Shown: positions 1 to 11,079 of the stretch, one piece after another
Position numbering within the stretch: position 1 is the stretch's first letter
Layout of the letters: each line of letters begins with the position of its first letter
DNA from: Eubacteriaceae bacterium
Lineage (GTDB): Bacteria; Bacillota; Clostridia; Eubacteriales; Anaerofustaceae
Length of the DNA: 51,494 nt
Reading direction: 5' to 3'
Assembly (NCBI GenBank): GCA_009782875.1
Contig: WRIE01000016.1
Location: forward strand, 1 to 51,494
Position numbers and translations under genes: made by a program
The notes under the pieces: model-generated
Database searches by the model: none
Told to the model about the DNA's origin: nothing
What the model saw: only the letters and a program-made list of their open reading frames with translations

Positions 1-19
1 CTTTTGTCAAGCCAATTAG

Positions 20-424
20 CTCTTTGAGTGTTATTCCCATTACTTTACCTGCATTCAAATATTCTATCAATATTATCCCAGATTCATTGGCTCGAATCAA
101 CAATCTTTCCGACTATCACCAAATAATAAAGCTACTTTACCTTTAGAGAGAAAAATACCGATTCAATCGTTTGACGAGGAAACGTTTTCCTCATTCAATA
201 AATTTCATATCGTGTCCAATTGGCCGTTTAAAGTAGAACCACAGTGTGTCTTATATGGAGTTGATGAAAGCGGATTCTCTGGGGACAACCTTCTTGTGCT
301 TGGGTAGTATGCAACAAAAAGCGATGCACAAAATGAGTTAAGCGAAATATCCAAGGCTCTGTTGAATGGTGAAATGGCGTATGAGCTGGATCATTTTGCC
401 AAAGTAAAGAAAAGGCTGTTATAG
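20..424 (+). pseudogene. Decayed open frame with one in-frame stop
   Basis: The frame is open from about base 20, meets a TAG at 305-307, and continues in the same frame to a TAG at 422-424. The residues on both sides look protein-like (NKFHIVSNWPFKVEP before the stop, NELSEISKALLNGEMAYEL after it). I do not recognise the family. No start codon with a ribosome site was found, so this is probably the tail of a gene broken by mutation. It could also be chance open sequence. Confidence 0.25.
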
Positions 425-634
425 GTCTCAATGGAGCAAAACTAATTGTGTTTCACTAATTTTCAGAAGCAGCATCTAATGAAGCGCCATAGAAGGCTTT
501 CAATATGCCTTGGCGAGATATGTTGGCTGGTTGTGGACACACAGGCGGTGCATGCGGGAAATGGGGATTTGAGCGTTCTATCCAACACCGTCCACATACA
601 CACCACAACCAGGCACTAAAATCAATTTCATTGT

Positions 635-865
635 ATGGAGGGCTGCGAATCCGCGCGCAATAACAAGTTTGTGGCGCGCAGACATCACAAATGTGCCTTC
701 AGCCTAAAATTCCATGTCAACATAACGAGTATGTTGGGGGAGGCGCTCCAAGCGACTAAAGAGGTCAAACTTTTTTATGGCAATTTCACCCGGTTTAGGT
801 TGATATGGGCTTTCTACCAAAACGGGATTCTACCCTCTCGAAGTGTTGACGACTTATTGGAATGA
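635..865 (+). pseudogene. Possible IS200/IS605 TnpA transposase remnant
   Basis: The reading contains RRHHKCAFSLKFHV, which resembles the start of IS200/IS605 Y1 transposases (a basic stretch followed by a K/H-F/Y-H segment). In the next frame, bases 800-860 read GFYPLEVLTTYWNE, like the C-terminal GG-APLEVLxxYIENQ region of those enzymes. The middle of the protein, including the HUH motif and the catalytic Tyr, is missing, so this would be an internally deleted, frameshifted relic. The assignment rests on two short similarities only. Confidence 0.3.
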
Positions 866-943
866 GGAAAATTCATATTTGTTTATGGCGAAATACTTGA
901 ATAATACTAAGCGGTCAGGCGCAAGCTGAAGCTATCAAAAAAT

Positions 944-979
944 AAAAAAAACCGGCATCGTATTGACCACACCGGTTTT
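944..979 (-). terminator. Rho-independent terminator of gyrBA
   Basis: On the minus strand AAAACCGG pairs with CCGGTTTT around a loop of about 16 nt and runs into a T-rich tract. It lies about 70 bp past the gyrA stop, the expected place for the end of the gyrB-gyrA transcript. Confidence 0.85.
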
Positions 980-1046
980 CCATATTAAAACTTGTCTACA
1001 TAAGCGGGCTATTTGCCCCTTGAGTATTGGCTTGCTATTTGCTGTA

Positions 1047-3494
1047 TCATTCATCGCCATCCTCGTCAACATAGCTATTGACCTTGGCAATTGACGCGAT
1101 CTTTACATTGTCGTCCATGCGGCACAGAATCGTCCCAGACGCGCCGCGGCGGGTTTCTTTAATAGTGGCAGCGTCCATGCGGATTATTTTGCCTTCTGAA
1201 GTAATTATCATCAAATCGTGTTTGTCTTTGTTGATAGAGCAAATCCCCCTGACAAGGCCAGTCTTTTTCGAAGGCTTGTAATTGATAAGCCCCCGCCCGT
1301 TCCTCTTAGCCAACCGGTAAAGGGATGGCGCAGTGATCTTGCCCATGCCGTTCTCCGATATAGTCAAAATCATTTCGTCGTCATGGATGATATCCATTCC
1401 AATGACTTCATCCGTAGGTGTCAGCTTGATGCTCATCACTCCTCTTGCTGACCTGCCCATTGGCCTGATCTCAGACTCTGAAAACCTTAAACTATATCCA
1501 AAGAGCGTGCCGAGAATAATATCTTTGCCGCCGTCAGTCAGCCTGACATCGATAAGCTCGTCATCATCTTTCAAGACAATACAGACAAGGCCGTTTTTCC
1601 TAAGGTTTGCAAACTTGTCCAGCTCGATCTTTTTGATCATCCCAAGCTTTGTCTGCATTAAGAGGAACTGGTTGTTTGTAAATTCCTTGACTGGGAAAAT
1701 AGCCGTGATTTTCTCCCCTGGCTCCAACGGCAGCAAGTTGACAATAGCTATGCCCTTTGCCGTCCTGCCGGCGTCTGGAAGCTCATGGGCTTTCAAACGG
1801 TAGACCTTCCCTTTGTTGGAGAAGAACATGATATGGTGGTGGGTTGTGGTCATGAACAAGTGCTTGATAAAGTCGTCTTCCCGGGTCGTGTGGGCATTGA
1901 CGCCCTTCCCCCCGCGTTTTTGGGCTTTATATGTGTTCAGGGAAATGCGTTTCACATATCCCACATGGGTGATTGTGACTACGACATCGTCTACCTCGAT
2001 CAAGTTTTCCAGGTCAATATACTCTTCTGTCACCTCAAAAGCTGTCCTTCTCTCATCTGCGAAGCGGTTGCGGATCTCAGTGAGCTCGTCCCCGATAATC
2101 TTGATGACCAATTCGTCGCTGGACAGGATTTCATTGTAGTAGGTGACCAACTTTGACAACTCGCTATGCTCAGCGTCGATTTTCTCCCTCTCAAGGCCTT
2201 GGAGCCTGCCAAGCCTCATGTCCATGATAGCCTTGGCTTGTATCTCCGAGAGGGCAAAGCGCTTTTGGAGCTGCTCTTCAGCGTCATCATAAGCCCCGCG
2301 GATAATTGCGATAATTTCGTCTATGTTGTCTAGGGCGATGATATATCCTTCAAGGATATGCAGCCGCTCCTGGGCTTTGCGCAGGTCATAGACAGTTCTT
2401 CTTACAATAATTTCTTTCTGAAATTCGATATAGTGCTCCAGCATTTCTTTCAGGTTAAGCACCTGGGGCTTGTTGTCCACAAGGGCGAGCATGATAACCC
2501 CAAAGGTGTCTTGCATCTGGGTAAACTTGAAGAGCTGGTTTAGCACAATTTGGGGATTGGCGTCTTTTTTCAGCTCAATGGTTATTCTCATGCCGGTGCG
2601 GTCAGAGTAGTCATTTACTGTAGATATCCCGGCGATTCTTTTTTCTGCCGCAAGCTCAGCGATTTTCTCCACTAGCTTGGCTTTGTTGACCATGTAGGGG
2701 ATCTCAGTGACAACAATCCTTTGGCGGTTTGATGTTGAAGGCTCAATCTCTGTTTTCGACCGCAAGGTAATCCTGCCCCGGCCAGTGGCATAGGCGTTCA
2801 TTATGCCTTCCTTGCCCATAATAATCCCCCCCGTGGGGAAGTCCGGACCTTTGATATAGCCAGCAAGGTCCATTGTGCTTAATTTCGGGTTGGCCATAAG
2901 GGCGATAACCGCATCGATGACTTCCCCTAAATTGTGTGGTGGCACATTTGTAGTCATCCCAACGGCGATGCCCGACGAGCCGTTTACAAGCAGATTTGGA
3001 AAACGGCTGGGGAGCACTGTGGGCTCAAGGAGCTCCTCATCGAAGTTTGTGGTATAGTCAATCGTCTCTTTGCCAATATCACGCAGCATCTCGCTTGCAA
3101 GGCGGGACATCCGGGCTTCAGTATAGCGCATGGCCGCAGGGGAATCTCCATCTACAGAGCCGAAGTTGCCTTGGCCGTCAACCAAAAGATATCTTGTTGA
3201 AAATGGCTGGGACAATCGCGCCATGGAATCATAGATCGCGCTGTCGCCATGGGGGTGGTATTTGCCCATGACATCGCCGATAATCCTGGCTGATTTGCGG
3301 TAAGGCGTATTGTACCTGACACCCATTTCGTCCATTGCATAAAGTATCCGGCGGTGGACAGGCTTAAGCCCGTCCCTTACATCAGGCAACGCCCTGTCAA
3401 CGATTACGCTCATAGCGTAGTCGATGAAAGAGCGCTCCATCTCCTCTGCAATATCCACTGGCTCAATGTCGTTAAATAAAACCATGTTGTCCAT
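1047..3494 (-). CDS. gyrA: DNA gyrase subunit A
   Basis: This is the breakage-reunion subunit of type IIA topoisomerase, which with GyrB introduces negative supercoils into DNA using ATP. It is 815 residues, normal for Firmicutes. The catalytic tyrosine is Tyr124 in AAMRYTE. The quinolone region reads [14 protein letters not shown], with Ser85 and Asp89 at the positions of E. coli Ser83 and Asp87, the wild-type susceptible state. The C-terminal half holds the beta-pinwheel with the GyrA box QKRGGKG at 525-531, which separates gyrase from ParC. The start MDNMVLF is preceded by GGTGG about 7 nt upstream; a second ATG three codons in is possible. It lies 26 bp after gyrB, in the same operon, and is followed by a terminator. 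Confidence 0.98.
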   Translation of the reverse strand: MDNMVLFNDIEPVDIAEEMERSFIDYAMSVIVDRALPDVRDGLKPVHRRILYAMDEMGVRYNTPYRKSARIIGDVMGKYHPHGDSAIYDSMARLSQPFSTRYLLVDGQGNFGSVDGDSPAAMRYTEARMSRLASEMLRDIGKETIDYTTNFDEELLEPTVLPSRFPNLLVNGSSGIAVGMTTNVPPHNLGEVIDAVIALMANPKLSTMDLAGYIKGPDFPTGGIIMGKEGIMNAYATGRGRITLRSKTEIEPSTSNRQRIVVTEIPYMVNKAKLVEKIAELAAEKRIAGISTVNDYSDRTGMRITIELKKDANPQIVLNQLFKFTQMQDTFGVIMLALVDNKPQVLNLKEMLEHYIEFQKEIIVRRTVYDLRKAQERLHILEGYIIALDNIDEIIAIIRGAYDDAEEQLQKRFALSEIQAKAIMDMRLGRLQGLEREKIDAEHSELSKLVTYYNEILSSDELVIKIIGDELTEIRNRFADERRTAFEVTEEYIDLENLIEVDDVVVTITHVGYVKRISLNTYKAQKRGGKGVNAHTTREDDFIKHLFMTTTHHHIMFFSNKGKVYRLKAHELPDAGRTAKGIAIVNLLPLEPGEKITAIFPVKEFTNNQFLLMQTKLGMIKKIELDKFANLRKNGLVCIVLKDDDELIDVRLTDGGKDIILGTLFGYSLRFSESEIRPMGRSARGVMSIKLTPTDEVIGMDIIHDDEMILTISENGMGKITAPSLYRLAKRNGRGLINYKPSKKTGLVRGICSINKDKHDLMIITSEGKIIRMDAATIKETRRGASGTILCRMDDNVKIASIAKVNSYVDEDGDE

Positions 3495-3520
3495 AAATCC
3501 ACCGTTATTTCCTTACTAAC

Positions 3521-5769
<2,249 letters not shown>

Positions 5770-5811
5770 CAAAAACAAGGAGCGCCAATTGCATAAAAAC
5801 GCCGCTCCTTG
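5770..5811 (-). terminator. Terminator after ACT-domain gene
   Basis: On the minus strand CAAGGAGCG (from 5811) pairs with CGCTCCTTG (to 5776), followed by TTTTTGTTTG. It is about 30 bp past the stop of the ACT-domain gene and closes the rpsO-to-ACT gene run before gyrB. Confidence 0.88.
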
Positions 5812-5839
5812 CCCGATTTATGTCGAATTTTTATCTCTT

Positions 5840-6259
5840 CTAGAGGTTTTCGATCATTTCCACATGGTCAGACTCTTCAAGCAGCTTGATAGCCAAATCG
5901 TGGTAGTCCACCTTGATAATAAGTATCGCTTTCTGGCTTTTATAGTCTGGAAGGGCTGAATAAGCGTACTCGATATGGACTCCATTGTCTGTGAGCAGCT
6001 TGGTTGTCTTGTACAAGGTGCCCGGCTCATTGGCGACCAGGATAGCGATCACGTCTGTTATGCTAAACGCCAATCCGCCTTCTTCGATTACAACTGCCGC
6101 TTTGTCGATGTCGTCGACAATCAGCCTGGTGATGCCAAACTCCCCTGTGTCAGCTATTGCCAATGATACGATGTTGATCCCGTCCTCATACAGCAGTTTT
6201 AATAATTGGTTGAGCCTGGCTTGAGAGTCGCCAACAAAAATAGAGAGCTGTTTTGCCAT
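5840..6259 (-). CDS. Protein made of two ACT domains
   Basis: The protein is 139 residues. Residues 1-65 and 70-135 each show the ACT pattern of a beta strand, a helix with L..LL, and a glycine-rich turn (for example LSIFVGDSQARLNQLLKLLYE and LVANEPGTLYKTTKLLTDNGV). ACT modules bind amino acids as allosteric ligands, and free-standing tandem ACT proteins occur widely in Clostridia. It lies 22 bp downstream of the aspartokinase gene and is probably co-transcribed, so a link to aspartate-family amino acid sensing is a reasonable inference. Similar proteins also sit beside phenylacetate-CoA ligase-like genes elsewhere, so its ligand and partner are unknown. Confidence 0.85.
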   Translation of the reverse strand: MAKQLSIFVGDSQARLNQLLKLLYEDGINIVSLAIADTGEFGITRLIVDDIDKAAVVIEEGGLAFSITDVIAILVANEPGTLYKTTKLLTDNGVHIEYAYSALPDYKSQKAILIIKVDYHDLAIKLLEESDHVEMIENL

Positions 6260-6281
6260 TTAAAACCTCCCTGTCTTAGTG

Positions 6282-7487
6282 TTAATTGTTCTTGCTCGAG
6301 ATTAGCCTCTCATGGAGGACTTGCACTGCGGTTTTTGAATCCTCTGTCTTGACGAGAACAGAAATTGTGGTGCTTGAGTCAGAGGATTGGTAGATAAATA
6401 TGCCGTTGCCATACAGGGCTGCGATTATCTGGGCAACAATGCCAGGCGTGCCCATCATGTTGTTGGCCATTACCGTTATTTTTGAAAAGCCGTCAACTAC
6501 TTGCGCTTCCAACCCTAGGGATGCAAACAATTCCCTGATCGTCTCCGATAAAGAGGAATTGAAAATAAAGACCTTCCTGTCAGGCAAAATGTTGATCATG
6601 TCAATCGAGATGTTGTTCGCAGTAAGGACCCGATACATCTCATCGTCCTTTGCCATGTCCTCTGAGAAGACAGTGGCTTGGGAGCAGTTGTCGAGCTGGG
6701 TGACTGCAGTGAACGCGACCTCGCCCATGGGGATGTCGCAAGGATCGCTTATCAGCGTGTAGGTGTCGTTCCTGGAGGAATCAACATTTAGTATTTTCAC
6801 AGGCACTGACGCTTTCATCGCATGCTCTACCGCCCTGGGGTGGATAACTTTTGCGCCGTACTCTGCGAGCCTGTAAACATCCTCGAACTCGATCATGTTT
6901 ATAAGCTTGGCATCTGTCACGACATTGGGGTCTGCGGTCATTATCCCGTCCACATCTGTGAATATCTCTACCAGTTCGCTGCCCATGGCACCGCCAAGGG
7001 CGGTTGCTGTGATATCCGATCCTCCACGCCCGAGTGTTGTGATGTCCCCGCCTTCGGTTATCCCTTGGAAACCTGCCACTATCGGGATAACCCCCTCTTC
7101 AAGGAGGGATGTGAGCCTCGTTGTATCGATCGACATTATTTTGCCTTCCCCGAATGTGCCATCAGTCAAAATCCCTGCCTGTCCACCAGTCAACGGTGCT
7201 GCGCTCAGCCCTGCCAGCCGGAACTCCTCAGCCACGATGACTGTGGTGACCAGCTCTCCAACGCTAGACAAAAAATCCTTGCTGCGGGCGTTTGCCCTGG
7301 TCGGTTCCGGGAGTAGGGATATCAGCGCATCTGTTGAGTAGGGGTCGGGAAAGCGCCCCATCGCTGAAACGACAATAATGGGGCTTAAACCCTCTGAAAT
7401 GGCGCTTTTGGCGTTCGCTATTATGTTATCTCTTTTTGCTTTATCTTTGACGCTTGTTCCGCCATATTTCTGCACAATTGTTTTCAT
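6282..7487 (-). CDS. dapG: Aspartate kinase (DapG-like)
   Basis: It phosphorylates L-aspartate, the first step towards lysine, diaminopimelate, threonine and methionine. It is 401 residues, close to B. subtilis DapG. The N-terminal kinase motif is KYGGTSV (residues 7-13), followed by VVSAMGR, FQG, the GRGGSD nucleotide/aspartate loop and FTDVDGIMTADPNVV. The last 140 residues form two ACT regulatory domains (ITVMANNMMGTPGIVAQI, ISVLVKTED). In B. subtilis dapG also lies downstream of rpsO-pnpA and ymxH; here spoVFA, spoVFB and asd are missing from that order. The start MKTIVQKYGG is family-typical. Which end product inhibits it cannot be read from the sequence. Confidence 0.95.
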   Translation of the reverse strand: MKTIVQKYGGTSVKDKAKRDNIIANAKSAISEGLSPIIVVSAMGRFPDPYSTDALISLLPEPTRANARSKDFLSSVGELVTTVIVAEEFRLAGLSAAPLTGGQAGILTDGTFGEGKIMSIDTTRLTSLLEEGVIPIVAGFQGITEGGDITTLGRGGSDITATALGGAMGSELVEIFTDVDGIMTADPNVVTDAKLINMIEFEDVYRLAEYGAKVIHPRAVEHAMKASVPVKILNVDSSRNDTYTLISDPCDIPMGEVAFTAVTQLDNCSQATVFSEDMAKDDEMYRVLTANNISIDMINILPDRKVFIFNSSLSETIRELFASLGLEAQVVDGFSKITVMANNMMGTPGIVAQIIAALYGNGIFIYQSSDSSTTISVLVKTEDSKTAVQVLHERLISSKNN

Positions 7488-7529
7488 GCCGGCTCTCCTG
7501 TTTTTACTAAATCTATGCTGTTTGCTTAA

Positions 7530-7766
7530 TTATATCTCGACAATGATTGTGTCAATTCCAATTTTTTTGATATTGCTCCATGGAATCTCGATATAGTCGT
7601 TTTCATCATGCCCAAACAAGCTGGCAAACCTGGATTTGGGCATCATTATAGCCTCTATAAGCCCTTCATCCTCTTTTATCTTCAAATCGCAGCTGCCTAG
7701 GTACCCGATACGCTCCCCTGTGGAGTAATTGACAATTGCCTTGTTCCTCATGCTAAAAAACATCAT
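7530..7766 (-). CDS. ymxH: YlmC/YmxH family sporulation protein
   Basis: This is a small PRC-barrel protein of 78 residues. The family pattern is visible: KAIVNYSTGERIGYLGSCDL, then an acidic turn, then EIPWSNIKKIGIDTIIVEI at the C terminus. The start is placed at the first ATG of MMFFSMRNK because GAGGTGG sits 6 nt upstream; a longer upstream reading has no ribosome site. Its position between pnp-dut and dapG matches ymxH of Bacillus. Members are common in endospore formers, but the biochemical role is not established. Confidence 0.88.
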   Translation of the reverse strand: MMFFSMRNKAIVNYSTGERIGYLGSCDLKIKEDEGLIEAIMMPKSRFASLFGHDENDYIEIPWSNIKKIGIDTIIVEI

Positions 7767-7813
7767 ACAATCCACCTCACTAGTATGAATTATATGACAG
7801 AGCAATTGATATA

Positions 7814-8257
7814 TCACATATTGCCTGTGTGTCCAAACCCCCCGCTATCTCTTTCAGTAAGGGGCAAATCGCTTGCTTGGGCAAAGACGGCCCTTGCCAC
7901 GGGGCAGAACACTAGCTGCGCTATCCGCTCCCCTGGCAATATCTCATAAGGCGCATCGGAAATGTTTGCGATAATGACACCGATCTCTCCCCTATAGTCG
8001 CTGTCTATAGTCCCCACACCATTTGCCACTACTATTCCGTGCTTCAAAGCGAGGCCGGAGCGGGAGCGCACCTGCGCCTCATAGCCTTCAGGCAAACCGA
8101 TATAAATCCCAGTGGGGACCAAGGTTATTTTAGATGGGCCAATCAACACCGGCTCATCTATGTCCGCCCTTAAATCACAACCGGACGACCCGGCTGTGGC
8201 GTACATAGGCGCTTCAAACTTTGACTTGTTGACAAGCTTGACGCCAATTGTATCCAT
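7814..8257 (-). CDS. dut: dUTP diphosphatase (dUTPase)
   Basis: It hydrolyses dUTP to dUMP and diphosphate, keeping uracil out of DNA and feeding thymidylate synthesis. At 147 residues it is the homotrimeric class. All five motifs are present in order: AGSSGCDLRA, RSRSGLA, GVGTIDSDYRGEI (with the catalytic Asp), GERIAQLV and RDSGGFGHTG, the flexible C-terminal arm that closes over the site. I prefer the ATG at 8257 over a TTG two codons upstream. Its ribosome site AGGTAG overlaps the end of pnp, so it is co-transcribed with pnp and ymxH. Confidence 0.96.
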   Translation of the reverse strand: MDTIGVKLVNKSKFEAPMYATAGSSGCDLRADIDEPVLIGPSKITLVPTGIYIGLPEGYEAQVRSRSGLALKHGIVVANGVGTIDSDYRGEIGVIIANISDAPYEILPGERIAQLVFCPVARAVFAQASDLPLTERDSGGFGHTGNM

Positions 8258-8264
8258 GAACAAA

Positions 8265-10325
8265 CTACCTAATTTTGTCCAGGTCGATTTTGCCCTGTTT
8301 CATCTCGGTCACTTTCACTGTCATAATGTCTCCGACCTTCACCAAATCCGCGATTTTCGCGTTGCGGTTCTTTGACAGCTTGGAGAGGTGGACCAAGCCC
8401 TCCTTTCCGTTCGGCAGCTCTACAAAAGCCCCAAAATTCAGGAGCCTGGTGACCTTTCCTGTATATACATCGCCTATCTCCACTTCCTTGATTATCGATT
8501 CGATGATCGATTTGGCTTTGGCTGAGCTTTCAAGGTCAGGGGAAGCTATATAAACCTTTCCGTCGTCCATGATGTCGATTTTGACTCCGGTCTCTTCGAT
8601 AATTTTGTTTATGACTTTCCCGCCGGCGCCGATGACTTCGCGGATTTTGTCTACAGGTATCTCAATTGTGATGATCCTCGGAGCAAATTCTTTCAAATCT
8701 TCCCTCGGCTCTGGCAGCTCTTCAAGCATCTTTTTCAAAATGTGCATCCTGCCCTCTTTTGCCTGGTTAAGCGCTTTTGCGAGTATCGTGCGGTCAAGCC
8801 CTTTGATCTTGATATCCATCTGTATGGATGTAATGCCCCTTGAGGTGCCTGCGACTTTAAAGTCCATATCCCCGTAGAAATCTTCCATGCCTTGGATGTC
8901 AGAGAGCACTGCGGTCATCCGATCCTCATGAACCAGCCCCATGGCAATCCCTGCCACAGCTGCCCTTATGGGCACCCCGGCGTCCATCAACGCCAAAGTG
9001 GATGCGCAAATGCTGGCCATGGATGATGACCCGTTAGACGCCAAAACTTCCGAGACAATCCTGATTGTGTAGGGGAACTCCTCAGTTGGCGGGATGACAG
9101 GCTCAAGCGCCCTCTCTGCAAGGGCTCCATGGCCTATTTCCCTTCTGCCTGGCCCACGGATCGGACCAGTCTCGCCAACAGAGAACGGCGGGAAGTTATA
9201 GTGGTGGAGAAACCTCCTGGATTCCTCCTCTGTCAAATTGTCAATGATCTGCTCTTCCCTGACTGCCCCCAAGGTAAGGGCAGAAAGCACTTGGGTTTGG
9301 CCCCTGGTAAACATTGCAGAGCCGTGGACTCTGCGAAGCTTGCTTGCCTCGCAGGTTATTGGCCGTATCTCTTCCAACCCCCTGCCGTCAGGGCGAACCG
9401 ACTCGTTAATAATCATATCACGAACCACAGACTTGAGGGCTGCCGTAAAGACTTCGGAAATGTCATAGCCCTTGCCGGGGAAAAGCTCTAAATTCTTTTC
9501 CATTATCTCGTCTTTGGCTATGTCAATCAGCTCTTCGCGCCTGGCTTTATCCGGAAATACAAAGCATCCTTTTAATTTCTCAACTGATTCGTTGTAAACA
9601 GATTCTTGGATCTCGTCGCTAGGCACTAACAGCCTAAGCGTTTTTTTCTCTTTTCCGCACTTTAAGGCAATTTCCTCTTGGAAAGCAAGCAATGGCTCAA
9701 TTTGCTCTTGGGCAAACATAATCGCATCAATCATCTTGTCTTCTTCGACTTCTATGGCACCAGCCTCCACCATTGTGACCCCATCCCTTGTGCCAGCCAC
9801 AGTCAGGTCGAGTTGGCTTGCCCCCCTCTGGGCGCTTGTGGGGTTTACAATGAACTCCCCGTCAACAAGGCCGATGTTCACTGCGGCGCATGGCCCATTG
9901 AAGGGGATGTCTGAAATAACAAGAGCCAAAGAAGAGCCGAACAGCGCAGGAATGTCGGGGTCGGTGTCATACTCCACACTCATCACTGTCGCAATAATCT
10001 GGATGTCGTTTCTAACCCCTTTGTCAAACAAGGGCCGCAGGGGCCGGTCAATCAAACGGGCAGCTAAAGTCGCTTTCTCGCTTGCCCTGCCTTCCCTTCT
10101 TAAAAACCCGCCGGGAATTTTGCCAACTGAGTACATTTTCTCCTCATAGTTGACCCCCAACGGGAAGTAGTCAAGTTCCTTGACATCTTTGGACATGCAC
10201 GCAGTGACCAGTATCTGGGTTTGGCCATAAGTTATGAACACTGATCCGTTGGCAAATTCGGACATCTCGCCAACTTCAACAGTCAGTTCCCTTCCAGCAA
10301 AATTTATTGTGTAAGTTTCTTTCAT
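8265..10325 (-). CDS. pnp: Polynucleotide phosphorylase
   Basis: This phosphorolytic 3'-5' exoribonuclease acts in mRNA decay and processing, usually as a trimer. It is 686 residues: first RNase PH domain (about 10-140), helical linker, second RNase PH domain with RGPGRREIGHGALAERAL and SNGSSSMASICASTLALMDAG, KH domain with the GxxG loop GAGGKVINK, and S1 domain (TGKVTRLLNFGAFVELPNGKEG) ending at DLDKIR with no acidic tail. The start MKETYTINF is fixed by GGAGG 6 nt upstream; an upstream in-frame extension would run through a structured leader and is rejected. It follows rpsO, the order conserved across many bacteria, and is separated from it by a terminator and a long leader hairpin. Confidence 0.97.
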   Translation of the reverse strand: MKETYTINFAGRELTVEVGEMSEFANGSVFITYGQTQILVTACMSKDVKELDYFPLGVNYEEKMYSVGKIPGGFLRREGRASEKATLAARLIDRPLRPLFDKGVRNDIQIIATVMSVEYDTDPDIPALFGSSLALVISDIPFNGPCAAVNIGLVDGEFIVNPTSAQRGASQLDLTVAGTRDGVTMVEAGAIEVEEDKMIDAIMFAQEQIEPLLAFQEEIALKCGKEKKTLRLLVPSDEIQESVYNESVEKLKGCFVFPDKARREELIDIAKDEIMEKNLELFPGKGYDISEVFTAALKSVVRDMIINESVRPDGRGLEEIRPITCEASKLRRVHGSAMFTRGQTQVLSALTLGAVREEQIIDNLTEEESRRFLHHYNFPPFSVGETGPIRGPGRREIGHGALAERALEPVIPPTEEFPYTIRIVSEVLASNGSSSMASICASTLALMDAGVPIRAAVAGIAMGLVHEDRMTAVLSDIQGMEDFYGDMDFKVAGTSRGITSIQMDIKIKGLDRTILAKALNQAKEGRMHILKKMLEELPEPREDLKEFAPRIITIEIPVDKIREVIGAGGKVINKIIEETGVKIDIMDDGKVYIASPDLESSAKAKSIIESIIKEVEIGDVYTGKVTRLLNFGAFVELPNGKEGLVHLSKLSKNRNAKIADLVKVGDIMTVKVTEMKQGKIDLDKIR

Positions 10326-10350
10326 TTTGTCCTCCAGGATAACTAGCAAA

Positions 10351-10444
10351 GCCGAAGTGGAGAAGACGCGGTAAGCATTCATGTATCCACGCTCTTGTTC
10401 GAGTATGGATAGATAAAGAATTATCGCTGTGAGTAAGCTTCGGC
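10351..10444 (-). promoter_or_regulatory. Long leader hairpin of pnp
   Basis: The 94 nt between the rpsO terminator and pnp form one long, exactly centred inverted repeat. Paired blocks lie in the same register on both arms: 10351-10357 with 10438-10444 (7/7), 10368-10374 with 10421-10427 (6/7), and 10384-10389 plus 10392-10394 with 10406-10411 plus 10401-10403. About 27 of 47 arm positions match. In E. coli the pnp leader carries a long RNase III-cleaved stem used for autoregulation; a similar role here is inference. Confidence 0.6.
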
Positions 10445-10476
10445 ATGCTGTTTCCAAATAATTGTGATTAGTTGTT

Positions 10477-10504
10477 TTAAAAGAAAGGCCCGGATTTGGG
10501 CCTT
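10477..10504 (-). terminator. Terminator between rpsO and pnp
   Basis: The minus strand reads AAGGCCC, a 6-nt loop, GGGCCTT, then TTCTTTTAA. It lies 5 bp past the rpsO stop, so it terminates or attenuates transcription into pnp. Confidence 0.88.
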
Positions 10505-10508
10505 GTCT

Positions 10509-10778
10509 CTATCTCCTCAAACCAAGCTGTGCAATCAGCTCTCTGTACTTGGCTATGTCATTTGCCGCCAAGTAGTCGAGAAGGCGCCTTCTTTTGCCGA
10601 CCATCTTCAATAAGCCACGCCTTGAATGGTGGTCAAGCTTGTGGATCTTTAAATGCTCGTTGATGTGGTTGATGCGCTCTGTCAAGATCGCAATTTGGAC
10701 TTCCGGTGAGCCGGTGTCTTTCTCGTGTTTTCTGTAGGGCTCCATCACTGCGAGTTTTTTGTCTTTGTCTAAATACAT
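10509..10778 (-). CDS. rpsO: 30S ribosomal protein S15
   Basis: This primary 16S rRNA-binding protein of the small-subunit platform is 89 residues, exactly the family length. The core signature [49 protein letters not shown] is recognisable in short blocks such as [18 protein letters not shown] and KRRRLLDYL. The start MYLDKDKK has GGAGG 4-5 nt upstream. It is the first gene of the run rpsO-pnp-dut-ymxH-dapG and has a structured leader that may allow S15 autoregulation. Confidence 0.97.
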   Translation of the reverse strand: MYLDKDKKLAVMEPYRKHEKDTGSPEVQIAILTERINHINEHLKIHKLDHHSRRGLLKMVGKRRRLLDYLAANDIAKYRELIAQLGLRR

Positions 10779-10803
10779 ATTTCCTCCAAATGTTTTCTAA
10801 TTC

Positions 10804-10850
10804 GCCACTGTCCTGGCTATCCGTTGAGGGGTCGGCTAGCTAAGGCAGGG
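10804..10850 (-). promoter_or_regulatory. Possible S15 autoregulatory leader structure
   Basis: Upstream of rpsO the minus strand can pair GCTAGCC with GGATAGC (6 of 7) around an 11-nt loop. An outer CTG-CC/GG-CAG helix adds a short junction. rpsO leaders that bind S15 are known in several bacteria, with different shapes. I see only the pairing potential, not the rRNA-mimic sequence, so this is tentative. Confidence 0.3.
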
Positions 10851-11016
10851 TAAAATACAAATAATTATATCATGTAAACTATTATTACCATAGCAAATCA
10901 CTCATTCACGTATTTTGATTATTTTATTTTACTTTTGTTTTTTTTTCTATTTGTACAATTATTCATTACTTTTTAACATCAATAATTACGTTAAACTAAT
11001 ATTGGTTAAAAATAAA

Positions 11017-11045
11017 TTGCCATATAAAGAAACTGGTGTTACAAT
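11017..11045 (+). promoter_or_regulatory. Sigma-A type promoter of the DUF1015 gene
   Basis: TTGCCA (11017-11022) and TACAAT (11040-11045) are separated by exactly 17 bp, 34 bp before the ATG. It is the only good promoter upstream of the plus-strand run DUF1015-aminotransferase-proBA, so it may serve all four genes. Confidence 0.75.
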
Positions 11046-11079
11046 ATAGGAAATTTTTAAAGATTTGAAAGGAGAAAAT

